Part shown: one piece after another, positions 1 to 7,930 of the stretch
Position numbering within the stretch: position 1 is the stretch's first letter
How the letters are laid out: the number at the start of each line of letters is the position of its first letter
Assembly (NCBI GenBank): GCA_900549745.1
Contig: URPJ01000004.1
Span: forward strand, 77,635 to 141,634
Direction of reading: 5' to 3'
Origin: an uncultured Collinsella sp.
GTDB taxonomy: Bacteria; Actinomycetota; Coriobacteriia; Coriobacteriales; Coriobacteriaceae
Length of the DNA: 64,000 nt
Translations under genes and position numbers: made by a program
The notes under the pieces: model-generated
What the model was told of the DNA's origin: nothing
Database searches by the model: none
Seen by the model: the letters and a program-made list of their open reading frames with translations, nothing else

Positions 1-2227
1 CGTCTCTGGTGGCTATGTCACGAATAATAGAATGGCTAAATTCTGCGGTAACGAAGGCGATGGTTGTCATGGCGGCGCTGGGCTTGCTGCCAATAACGGC
101 GCCCATGTCACCATTTCCGGTGGCCAGATTACCGGCAACTACTCCGAGGAAGCTGGCGGTGGCGTTTATGTTACCGATGTTGGTCGACAAGGGTGGTCTC
201 GCAAGGATACGGCATGGCTCACAATTACGGGGGGAACTATTGCCTCTAATGTGAGCTTCCGATCTGAGGGTGCCGGCATCCGAGTGGGCCAGATGGTTGA
301 CGCGATGGTAAATGGATCGTCAAAAGATAGCCCAGTCTACATCACTAATAACCACTGCATGTCTCGCTTTGACTGGGGCGGAGGCGGCGTCTTCGTCCAG
401 GGCGATTCGAATACCGCATCTAATGCTGGCAGGCTCTTTGCGTACAACTCGTACATTAGCGCCAATATCGCTGGCGGCTATGGCGGCGGCGTAGCAGTCT
501 GCCCCACGGGCAAGACGTTGGTAACGAACACTGAGGGCACGGCAATCTTTGGCAATTCGTCTGCTGGCGCTGATTACGACTATCATGATGATTACAACGC
601 ACAGGACAATACCGGTAATGAAGGTAAGCCCCATCTTTCCGAAGGTGGTCACGATAAAAATCAAGATTTCACTGCGTATAATAAAAATCCTGCGATCTTC
701 CGCGAAAACGGTCATGCGGATTTCTTCCTTGCTGCAACGGGCCACAGCGATCCAATCGCAGCGGTAATCGGCAAGATGCTTGGTGGCGGTGACGCCAAGT
801 TTTCGGGAAGCATTGAACTTGAAAAGAAGATTAGTATTCCGGCTAATGGTGGTGTTCAGGTCAAGAATAGTATCGGCTTGTCTTCGGGTGTTAATGCCGG
901 AGATGATGCTGCGACGGCCGCGCAGGGTCTTGCCACAACCTTCATCACTGGCAACTATTCTTGGAACCATGGCGGCGGCATCATGTCGAACGGCGACCTG
1001 TACTTGGGCCAGCCAGCGGATACGTATGTCTACCCGAGCCTTAAGCTGAAGGCAACCAAGGTGTTGGACGGCCGTGGCCTCAAAGATGGGGAGTTCTCCT
1101 TTACGGTCTACCGTAAGGACTCGAATGATCCTTTCACAAATGGGGTATTCAATCGTGACGCTTGTACCGAGGTTGGAACTGCAAATAATGATGAAAGCGG
1201 CAACATTGCGTTTAACCTTGGTGAACAGTTCGCAGCGAGCGGTACGGCTGACAAAATCACATACTACTTGGTCGAAGATGCCGGCGAGGACTCCGACATC
1301 ACATACGACTCTGCTGTGTATGAGATTGTGGTAAAGGCTAAAGATACCCAGACCTCGCTCATGTCTGTTCCGAAAAAAGACAATCCAAATGAGGAAAAGC
1401 AGCTCGTCATCCATAACTACACGATTGAAAACGTCAGTGTCACCAAGCGTGAATTCGATAAGTCGTCCGGTGCGTGGATCAACGTAAAGCAGTGGGGCGA
1501 CGTAAAACAGGACGGAGGCTATTATTGTATTGGCGGTGTCGAAGGCTCTACGACCTTCACCAACAAATACACTCCGTACACCTCCACTGGCTCCTGGACT
1601 CCTGAGGCGACTAAGGTCGTTAAGGGTGGCGAGATGAAGGAGTTTACGCTCGAGCTTGCGGATAACCCGGACTTCGCGGACGCTAAGACGGTTAAGACTC
1701 GGGACGATGGCGACAAGTCCCAGACGCTTTCGTTCTTAAATGCGTCTGGCGAGGGGATTAAGTACTCGCTCTCTGATATCACGAAGAATCCCTTCACTGC
1801 CGGTGATCCTACGGGCCGTGGCGCTTCCAAGACCTTCACGTACTACGTGTGCGAGAAGAATGAGGGTTCAATTTTCTCGCATTATAAGTTCGATCAGTCG
1901 GTCTATAAGCTTGACGTCACGATGACGGATCAGAAAGATGGCACAATCACTGCCACGAAGGTGACCTACACCCAGATCAAGGATGCTGACGGTAATGCCA
2001 TCGACGAAGGCAAGCAGACTACCGTGGATTACAACGATGGATCCGATACTACCAAGCCCAAGTCCATCCCCACCTTCACCAACACCTACTCCACCTCTTT
2101 GCCCCTTTCTGGTATGTCGGGCGTCACGCTGACGTACCTTGCCGGTGCGGCGGTGCTTTGCGCTGCTGCGGCCTGGATGCACATTCGTCGCAAGGCGAAT
2201 GCGAAGGGAGGTGAGCGTCGTGAATAA
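1..2227 (+). CDS. Large LPXTG-type surface protein, probable pilus tip or adhesin (5' end outside window)
   Basis: The frame is open to the left edge, so the N-terminus is missing. About the first 330 visible residues are Gly/Asn-rich repeats of the GGxIxxN kind, typical of right-handed beta-helix (pectin-lyase-like) adhesins. Two Spy0128-like pilin domains follow; each begins around an ATK motif and ends in FTNKY or FTNTY, giving plausible Lys and Asn partners for internal isopeptide bonds. The C-terminus has an LPLSG sorting motif, a hydrophobic helix and a basic tail, so the protein should be anchored to the wall or added to a pilus by sortase. The stop overlaps the next gene by 8 bp, which suggests translational coupling. 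Its role as tip or adhesive subunit is inferred from position and architecture. Confidence 0.85.
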   Translation, partial: VSGGYVTNNRMAKFCGNEGDGCHGGAGLAANNGAHVTISGGQITGNYSEEAGGGVYVTDVGRQGWSRKDTAWLTITGGTIASNVSFRSEGAGIRVGQMVDAMVNGSSKDSPVYITNNHCMSRFDWGGGGVFVQGDSNTASNAGRLFAYNSYISANIAGGYGGGVAVCPTGKTLVTNTEGTAIFGNSSAGADYDYHDDYNAQDNTGNEGKPHLSEGGHDKNQDFTAYNKNPAIFRENGHADFFLAATGHSDPIAAVIGKMLGGGDAKFSGSIELEKKISIPANGGVQVKNSIGLSSGVNAGDDAATAAQGLATTFITGNYSWNHGGGIMSNGDLYLGQPADTYVYPSLKLKATKVLDGRGLKDGEFSFTVYRKDSNDPFTNGVFNRDACTEVGTANNDESGNIAFNLGEQFAASGTADKITYYLVEDAGEDSDITYDSAVYEIVVKAKDTQTSLMSVPKKDNPNEEKQLVIHNYTIENVSVTKREFDKSSGAWINVKQWGDVKQDGGYYCIGGVEGSTTFTNKYTPYTSTGSWTPEATKVVKGGEMKEFTLELADNPDFADAKTVKTRDDGDKSQTLSFLNASGEGIKYSLSDITKNPFTAGDPTGRGASKTFTYYVCEKNEGSIFSHYKFDQSVYKLDVTMTDQKDGTITATKVTYTQIKDADGNAIDEGKQTTVDYNDGSDTTKPKSIPTFTNTYSTSLPLSGMSGVTLTYLAGAAVLCAAAAWMHIRRKANAKGGERRE

Positions 2228-3890
2228 GAAAGTTTGCTCCTTCCCGATCTTGTTTGCGCTGCTTGCCCTCGTGATCGGCACCTGCGCGGTTGTGTTCCCC
2301 GCATCCGCGCAGGCCGCGCCGACCTCGACCGGTTCCATCACGGTGAGCGGCACCGTGGCGAGCAGCTACGACGCCTACCAGATCTTTGACGCCAACGTCA
2401 TCGATGGCGACAACGACGCTAAAATCGCCACCGACCTCGCCTGGGCAAGCGACGCCGTGCGCGACGCCGTCCTGCCTGTGCTGCACAGCGCCGGCATGCC
2501 CAATTCCCAGACCACCGCGCAGGAAGCTGCCGAGTGGCTCAACACCGATTCCCACCTTACGAGCGCGCTGAGCGCACAGCTCGCTCGTTCCCTCCAGAGC
2601 TCTGGCGCCGAGCCCGTGGCCCTTAACGCGGGCACGACGGCCGAGCTGCCCTGTGGCTACTGGCTCATCGTCGCCGACGACGACGCCATTTCCCAGAACG
2701 AGGCCGGCACCGCGCCGATCATGGCCCTGGTGGGCGGCAGCGCCGTTACCGTCAAACCCAAGGCCGCGACGCCCAAGGTGTCCAAGTACGTGCTGGAGGA
2801 CGGCACCGCCGCCTGGCAGAAGGCCGCCGACGCCACAGTCGGCGACGACCTGTACTGGCGCCTCTCGGCCACGGTCCCGGTGGGTCTTACCGCCTACGAC
2901 GCCTATACGGTGCAGTTCGTCGACACCATGAGCGCGGGGCTCGACCCCTCCAAGGTCGCCGCGAGCATGCATGTTTACGTGGCGGCGGGCGCGGACGGCG
3001 GCTTCGACGCCGTCCAGACCGGCAAGGACGGCCGCGCCGGCACCGAGCCCGCGAAGGGCTGGACCGACATCACGGCCCAGTGCGCCACCAAGGTAGCGGT
3101 CGACGGTAAGACCTTCACCGTGCGCACCGGCGACCTGATCGCCGCGCTCGGCGGGGCCGACGCCTTCACCGCGGGCGCCCGCGTGGTCGCCGTGTACAAT
3201 GCGCCGCTCAACAGCGCGTGCAACCACGGCATCGCGAAGGGCAACCCCAACGAGGTCTACCTGCGCTACCCGCGCTCTCCCTTTGCCGACCAGTCCGACG
3301 ACGCCGGCTTCACCCGCACGCCGAGCGACGATGCGTGCGCCTACACCTGGGATCTCGCGCTCACCAAGCGCGGCAGCGACGGCGACAAGCCGCTTGCCGG
3401 GGCGGTCCTGAGCATCACCGACGACTGCGGTCGCGCACTGGCGGCCGACGGCACGTGGGATGCAGAGGGCAAGGCCACCGTCACCACGGGCGAGGACGGC
3501 CGCGTGACCGTCTCGGGCGTGGACTCGGGCAAGCTGGAGGTCCGCGAGCTCAAGGCGCCCAAGGGCTACACCGCCTTTGAGGGCACGCGTTCCGTGACGG
3601 TCAAGGCCGAGGGCCTGGACGTCGACCAGGTGGCCGCCGCCAAGCCCAAGCTCACCATCACGGCCGAGTCGCCCCTGCGCGCCGACAGCGCGGACGGGTC
3701 GACGGGCAGCCTGGAGGCGTCGCTCATCAACACACCCACCGGCACACCCCCTAGCATTACCACCGGAGGCTTTATGCCCTCGACTGGCGATATGGCAATG
3801 TACGCCGCGGCCGCCGCAGCGGTCGCCGGAGCCGCGCTCATCGTGGTCGCGCTCCTGGTCAAGCGGGGAAGTGGCAGCCATAAAGAGTAG
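2220..3890 (+). CDS. Isopeptide-forming fimbrial protein (minor pilin)
   Basis: About 556 residues. I chose the GTG at 2220 because GGGAGGTG lies just upstream and a signal peptide follows immediately (basic start, hydrophobic stretch, cleavage near AQAAP). The middle resembles the FimA/SpaA D2 isopeptide domain, with a Lys in the KVSKYV segment. A CnaB/SpaA-like domain follows, ending in the motif ELKAPKGY whose Glu normally catalyses the isopeptide bond. The sorting motif is MPSTG, a variant of LPXTG, followed by a hydrophobic helix and a short basic tail. GC content is visibly higher than in the genes on either side. It is probably an accessory or basal subunit of the pilus built by the class C sortase at 6355. 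Confidence 0.85.
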   Translation: MNKKVCSFPILFALLALVIGTCAVVFPASAQAAPTSTGSITVSGTVASSYDAYQIFDANVIDGDNDAKIATDLAWASDAVRDAVLPVLHSAGMPNSQTTAQEAAEWLNTDSHLTSALSAQLARSLQSSGAEPVALNAGTTAELPCGYWLIVADDDAISQNEAGTAPIMALVGGSAVTVKPKAATPKVSKYVLEDGTAAWQKAADATVGDDLYWRLSATVPVGLTAYDAYTVQFVDTMSAGLDPSKVAASMHVYVAAGADGGFDAVQTGKDGRAGTEPAKGWTDITAQCATKVAVDGKTFTVRTGDLIAALGGADAFTAGARVVAVYNAPLNSACNHGIAKGNPNEVYLRYPRSPFADQSDDAGFTRTPSDDACAYTWDLALTKRGSDGDKPLAGAVLSITDDCGRALAADGTWDAEGKATVTTGEDGRVTVSGVDSGKLEVRELKAPKGYTAFEGTRSVTVKAEGLDVDQVAAAKPKLTITAESPLRADSADGSTGSLEASLINTPTGTPPSITTGGFMPSTGDMAMYAAAAAAVAGAALIVVALLVKRGSGSHKE

Positions 3891-3998
3891 CTGGCAGCCC
3901 CACAGAGAACGGGGCGAGACATAACGAAGCAGATGCTAAGACACAGACAGATGATGATCGATCGAATGAGAACCAACCGGAAAACGGAGGAAAAGAAG

Positions 3999-5636
3999 AT
4001 GAGCATGAGCAAGAACATCGCACGCCTGGCAGTAACCGCCGGCCTCACGGCAGCGCTGAGCTTCGGCGGAGTTATGGCCCCGGTCACGATGGCGTTTGCT
4101 GAGGGGGACGCGAACGGCTCGGTGACCATCGAAAAAGCGTCGGGGAACGATACCGAATTCAAGGGTTACAAGATTTTTGACGCTGATGTGGCAAAGGATG
4201 AGAACGGCCAGACGCTTGTGAGCAATATCGCATGGGCCAACGACAAGGTTGAAGCTGCTGTTAAGGAAGCGATTGGGGAATTCGATAAGGTCACCAATAT
4301 CGCAACCGCCCAGGATGCTGCAGATTGGATTAGCAAGAACGTGATGCACACCGGTAAAACGACTAGCGTAGCATCTGACTCTGCTGCATATAAGATTGCG
4401 GCTGCTGTGGCTAAGGTGACCGATCTGAATGATTCAAGTGATCTCGCGGCCACTTCGAATGGTGTTGCCAACAACCTTTCACACGGCTATTGGCTCTTTG
4501 TGACTGATACCCAGACTGTCGCAGGCACCGAAACCGCCACCGCCCCTATCTTCGCTGTTGTCGGAGATGAAGCGGTTTCAATTACCGAGAAGACCAGTAT
4601 TCCCACTGTCGATAAGCAGGTGTTCGAGGGCACGGAATGGGGAAAGGTGAGCGACTCGCAGATTGGTGAGAAAATCGAGTACAAGCTGATCGGCACAGTT
4701 GCCGATAACATCGACACCTTCGCCACGTACAAATATGTGTTCCAGGATCACCTTTCCGTTGGACTGAAAGCCGACAAAGATTCCGTTGCTGTGACTATTG
4801 ACGACAAGCCTGTCCAGCCTGCAGACTACAGTGTGCAGGTTAAGGATACTACTGATGAGTCCAAAAATGTTACAGGCCATGACCTGACGATTTCCTTTGA
4901 AGACCTCAAGGCCGCTGCAAAGGCTTCGAACGTGACCTTGACCAAGACTTCCAAGGTCGTTGTGACCTACAAGGCCGAGCTTACTAGCGATGCTGAATAC
5001 ACGGCCACCGGTAACACCAACGAGGTCAAGCTTGTCTACTCCAACAATCCCATGACTAGTACCACTGGCACCTCTACGCCAAAGGAAGTCACCGACTACG
5101 TTTTTGGCCTTGATATTACCAAGGTTGAGGCAGGCAATCAGGATAAAAAACTTGTCGCTGGCTTTAAGGTCAAGGTCGTTAATAACGGAGATTCTGAATC
5201 TGCTGGCAAATGGTTGAAAAATGACGGAACCCTTGTCAGGACTGAAGAAGAGGCTTCTGAGTTTATGACCGATAGCGCAGATGGCAAGGTCCGTATCCCC
5301 GGTCTCGTTGAGGGTACGTACGAGATTGCCGAAACGACCACTCCTTCGAGCTACAACACCATCGCCCCCTTCCAGATTATCGTGAAGCCGACTTACAATG
5401 AGAGCGGTAAATTGACGGAGCTGACCGTCAGCGAAAAAGAAGAAGAGGTCACTCCTGGTACTGCAAATGGTTCGGTCATGTCCATTACTATTGCGAACAA
5501 GAAGGGCTCCGGCCTCCCGCTCACCGGTCTCAACGGCGTGACCTTCACCTGGATCGCTGGCGGCGCGGTGCTGTGCATCGGCGTGGCGCACCTCATCCGC
5601 AGCCGTAAGCAGGCTGAGGAGTCCGAGCAGGAGTAA
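3999..5636 (+). CDS. Major pilin subunit, SpaA/FimA type
   Basis: About 545 residues. The ATG at 3999 is preceded by CGGAGG at a proper distance and opens a clear signal peptide (MSMSKN, hydrophobic core, cleavage near FAEGD). The order of domains is an N-terminal pilin domain, a D2 isopeptide domain starting near PTVDKQVFEG (the Lys could serve in isopeptide or inter-subunit linkage), and a CnaB-like domain with EIAETTTPSSY. The C-terminus has LPLTG, a hydrophobic helix and a basic tail. It shares the FKGYKIFDADV segment with the preceding pilin (YDAYQIFDANV), so the two are paralogues. The canonical motif and its place beside the sortase suggest that this is the shaft protein. Confidence 0.87.
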   Translation: MSMSKNIARLAVTAGLTAALSFGGVMAPVTMAFAEGDANGSVTIEKASGNDTEFKGYKIFDADVAKDENGQTLVSNIAWANDKVEAAVKEAIGEFDKVTNIATAQDAADWISKNVMHTGKTTSVASDSAAYKIAAAVAKVTDLNDSSDLAATSNGVANNLSHGYWLFVTDTQTVAGTETATAPIFAVVGDEAVSITEKTSIPTVDKQVFEGTEWGKVSDSQIGEKIEYKLIGTVADNIDTFATYKYVFQDHLSVGLKADKDSVAVTIDDKPVQPADYSVQVKDTTDESKNVTGHDLTISFEDLKAAAKASNVTLTKTSKVVVTYKAELTSDAEYTATGNTNEVKLVYSNNPMTSTTGTSTPKEVTDYVFGLDITKVEAGNQDKKLVAGFKVKVVNNGDSESAGKWLKNDGTLVRTEEEASEFMTDSADGKVRIPGLVEGTYEIAETTTPSSYNTIAPFQIIVKPTYNESGKLTELTVSEKEEEVTPGTANGSVMSITIANKKGSGLPLTGLNGVTFTWIAGGAVLCIGVAHLIRSRKQAEESEQE

Positions 5637-5737
5637 CGCTCGCTCACCCATCCCTTTGGCAGGTGGGATGTGATGGCCATGAGACTTGCGGACACTTTTC
5701 TCGTCCATCCACGTTCTTGCTTTGCCATTCTCTTTTC

Positions 5738-5773
5738 GGGGCAGACTCCGCACTGGAGTCTGCCCCGTTTTTT
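5738..5773 (+). terminator. Rho-independent terminator of the pilin genes
   Basis: A 12-bp perfect stem (GGGGCAGACTCC, 5738-5749, with 5755-5766) and short loop are followed by GTTTTTT. It closes the pilin transcript before the small ORF and the sortase, which therefore probably have their own promoter or depend on readthrough. Confidence 0.9.
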
Positions 5774-5822
5774 GGATAACGCAGCCAGCCTCCATCGCTT
5801 GTATGATCGAGTGTATGATTAG

Positions 5823-5836
5823 CGAACAAATGTTTG
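5823..5836. promoter_or_regulatory. LexA-like (SOS box) palindrome
   Basis: CGAACAAATGTTTG matches the Gram-positive/actinobacterial SOS box (CGAAC-N4-GTTCG) at every conserved position but one. It lies about 100 bp upstream of the small ORF at 5940, just after TATGAT (5814-5819), which could be a -10 box. This is a sequence match only. Confidence 0.35.
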
Positions 5837-5939
5837 CAAATATTGCGTTTACCAGCTGTAAGTGCGAGTGCTCGCAGTAAAATACCCTTGCGACGCATCC
5901 CGTGCGCGGGCGGCCGACGACTCGATCGGAGGTCCCCAA

Positions 5940-6092
5940 ATGCTGAAATTCCTTAACGCGCTCGCCGCCCTCGCGGCGGTGGGCACGTTCGTCATCGCGT
6001 TTCTTGACTCGTATGAGGTTCGGTTTAAGGTCCGTAGGCGCACGCGCGGTGCGGACGGTAGAAGGCATTTGCGCCGCAAAAAGCGCAAATAA
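5940..6092 (+). CDS. Small single-pass membrane protein, unknown function
   Basis: 50 residues. The ATG at 5940 follows CGGAGGT at good spacing. Residues 4-23 form one hydrophobic helix (FLNALAALAAVGTFVIAFL); the rest is very basic, with runs of Arg and Lys, and would remain in the cytoplasm. A hairpin lies 2 bp after the stop. I recognise no family. It sits between the pilins and their sortase but is separated from the pilins by a strong terminator. The LexA-like site upstream raises the possibility of damage-induced expression, as with other tiny membrane inhibitors of division, but this is speculative. Confidence 0.55.
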   Translation: MLKFLNALAALAAVGTFVIAFLDSYEVRFKVRRRTRGADGRRHLRRKKRK

Positions 6093-6093
6093 G

Positions 6094-6121
6094 AATGCCC
6101 GGGGTTCGGAGCCCGGGCATT
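6094..6121 (+). terminator. Hairpin terminator after the small ORF
   Basis: A 10-bp perfect stem AATGCCCGGG/CCCGGGCATT (6094-6103 with 6112-6121) begins right at the stop codon. The T-tract is short, so termination may be incomplete. Confidence 0.6.
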
Positions 6122-6354
6122 TAACAAAACCAGAAAACTAGGCCGCCCGCGCTTTCGAACACTTACGCGGGATGCGTCGTTTTCTATTGCCATTGTATCC
6201 CGAATCGCCCAGCCGATTCGGGATATTTTGAAAACTCAAATGCGGGCCCATACTTGCACTGCGCAATGCTGCCAGGCTGCGTTGCGCAGCGCATGAGCTC
6301 GCTAATCGGCTATTATTTGTTCAGACAACTTGAGTTGTAGAGGAGTGACCGGCG

Positions 6355-7293
6355 ATGGTGCAGGGCGCCAAACATATGAAGAGCAGTAACGCCGCGGACA
6401 ACGGCGGCTCAAGCCCTCAGCCCAAACCTCAACCAAAGCCTAAGCGCCGTCGCAAGCGGCTGCCGCGCTGGGCCGATCGGCTCATCACCATCGTCATCAT
6501 CCTTATTGGCGTGGGCCTTATGACCTGGCCGTGGATCCTGGACCGGCTCGAGGCCTCGGGCGTGTTCAACCAGATCAGCACCGTGTCCAGCACCGTGGAC
6601 GCGCTGTCTGCCGAGGAGCGCGAGCGCATCTTGCTCCAGGCTCGCTCCTTTAACGAGCAGCTTGCGGGCGAGGCCACCGAGCTTCCCGCCGACCAGATCG
6701 AGCCCTACGACCAGCAGCTCATCTTTGACCGCGACCCCATGATGAGCTGGGTCGAAATCCCCTCCATCGACGTGAGCATGCCCATTTACCATGGCACGAG
6801 CGAGGAAGTCCTCATGGCGGGCGTCGGCCACCTGGAGGGCACGAGCCTGCCGGTAGGCGGCACCTCGACGCATTGCGTGCTCACCGCGCACTCGGGCATG
6901 CGCAACCTGAGCATGTTCGACGACATCCACTCGCTGGAGCCCGGCGACCTGGTGCTGTTGCACACCATGAACAAGACGCTCGCCTACAAGATGGTGGACT
7001 CCGAGGTCGTGCTGCCCGAGGAGATGGAGTCGCTGACCATCGAGCCGGGCGCCGACAAGGTGACGCTCGTCACCTGCACGCCCTACGGCGTGAACGACCA
7101 TCGCCTGCTGGTGCATTGTGTGCGCACCAAGTACAACAAGAAGGACGTCGATAAGCAAAAGTCGCTGGCCGGCCGCCACTGGGGCAAGCGCGAGTTCGCC
7201 GTGCTCATCGTGGTCGTGGCCATTGTGCTGTTGCTGCTGGACATCGTGATCCACGCGGTCCGCAAGCGCCGCAAGGCCAAGGCCTCGGCATAA
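6355..7293 (+). CDS. Class C (pilin-polymerising) sortase
   Basis: 312 residues. The ATG at 6355 has GAGGAGTGA upstream; a second in-frame ATG lies at 6376. The protein has a Pro/Lys/Arg-rich cytoplasmic start, a transmembrane helix near residues 42-62, the extracellular sortase domain and a second helix near 280-302, the two-helix topology of pilin sortases. Catalytic residues are visible: His179 in TAHSGM, Cys241 in LVTCTPYG and Arg250 in DHRLLV. The DRDPMMSW segment upstream of the core may correspond to the class C lid. Its partners should be the three upstream proteins with LPLSG, MPSTG and LPLTG motifs. Function is secure at class level; specificity for each motif is inferred. Confidence 0.93.
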   Translation: MVQGAKHMKSSNAADNGGSSPQPKPQPKPKRRRKRLPRWADRLITIVIILIGVGLMTWPWILDRLEASGVFNQISTVSSTVDALSAEERERILLQARSFNEQLAGEATELPADQIEPYDQQLIFDRDPMMSWVEIPSIDVSMPIYHGTSEEVLMAGVGHLEGTSLPVGGTSTHCVLTAHSGMRNLSMFDDIHSLEPGDLVLLHTMNKTLAYKMVDSEVVLPEEMESLTIEPGADKVTLVTCTPYGVNDHRLLVHCVRTKYNKKDVDKQKSLAGRHWGKREFAVLIVVVAIVLLLLDIVIHAVRKRRKAKASA

Positions 7294-7306
7294 GACATTC
7301 TCCAGA

Positions 7307-7341
7307 ACCACCACAATGGGGACAGACACCTTTGTGGTGGT
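7307..7341. repeat. 35-nt dispersed palindromic repeat, copy A
   Basis: ACCACCACAA and TTGTGGTGGT flank a GGGGACAGACACC core. The reverse complement matches the copy at 35770-35804 at 33 of 35 positions. It resembles REP-type palindromes carrying the GGGGACAGGCACC motif. Confidence 0.75.
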
Positions 7342-7351
7342 CGGGACTTCC

Positions 7352-7416
7352 AAACCATCACAACATTCGATGAAAATCTCGATTTTGACGAAAGGCGTCG
7401 AATGTTGTGATGGTTT
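7352..7416. repeat. 19-bp inverted repeat with an inner hairpin
   Basis: 7352-7370 is perfectly complementary to 7398-7416, and AAAATC/GATTTT in the loop can pair again. It lies 10 bp from palindrome copy A, so the two may form one compound element. The rest of 7294-7618 shows nothing recognisable except the gatC promoter region. Confidence 0.75.
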
Positions 7417-7577
7417 TCGTTGCGGGCGGGATGCTTCTCGTTGTGGGCGGCGCGGTTTTCGCTATGGACGGTGCGGTTTCGCTGTAAAACCGCCAGCCCG
7501 CAGCCTTCCAACCGCCACCCTCGTTACGTTTTCGCTGCATTTGGGTAAAGCGCCTGCTCCAAGCCGGCGTTGCCCTG

Positions 7578-7583
7578 TATACT
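7578..7583 (+). promoter_or_regulatory. Probable -10 box of gatCAB
   Basis: TATACT lies 35 bp upstream of the gatC start. No convincing -35 hexamer is seen at the usual distance. Confidence 0.4.
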
Positions 7584-7618
7584 AGAGCGGTTTAACTGTT
7601 ATGCGGAAGGGAGCGCCT

Positions 7619-7930
7619 ATGGCACTCAGCGAGAAAGATGTGCGCGGCATCGCCGAGTACGCAAAGATCGCACTGACCGATGACGAGCTCACCCAGATGA
7701 CGTCCTACATGAACGACGCCGTCCAGATGCTCGAGCCCGTCTTGCAATATGACTTGCCCGACGTGGAGCCCACGTTCCATCCCATCGGAAGCCTGTCCAA
7801 CGTGATGGGCGACGACCTGCGCGAACCCGAGCGCGATCTGCCGCTCGACGTTGCGCTGGAGAACGCCGGCAGCGCGCGTGACCGCTACTTCCGCGTGCCG
7901 TCCATTTTGGGAGAGGGGGAGAGCGAGTAA
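7619..7930 (+). CDS. gatC: Asp-tRNA(Asn)/Glu-tRNA(Gln) amidotransferase subunit C
   Basis: 103 residues, the normal GatC length. I prefer the ATG at 7619 over the in-frame one at 7601 because GGAAGGGAG then acts as ribosome binding site and the protein starts MALSEKDVRGIAEYAKI, as GatC proteins do. GatC is the small belt subunit that ties GatA to GatB and helps fold GatA. The C-terminal DYLP-like region (here DRYFRVPSIL) is typical. The stop overlaps the gatA start by 1 bp, so the three subunits should be made in equal amounts. Confidence 0.95.
   Translation: MALSEKDVRGIAEYAKIALTDDELTQMTSYMNDAVQMLEPVLQYDLPDVEPTFHPIGSLSNVMGDDLREPERDLPLDVALENAGSARDRYFRVPSILGEGESE

Noticed and set aside
2124..3881. 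Long minus-strand open frame opposite the minor pilin
   Set aside because: It mirrors the GC-rich third positions of a clear secreted pilin on the plus strand; it has no ribosome site and its product is a His/Arg/Gly-rich string. The same applies to long antisense frames opposite gatB, glmM, metH, glnN, the UPF0210 gene and the PTS/GH172 genes.
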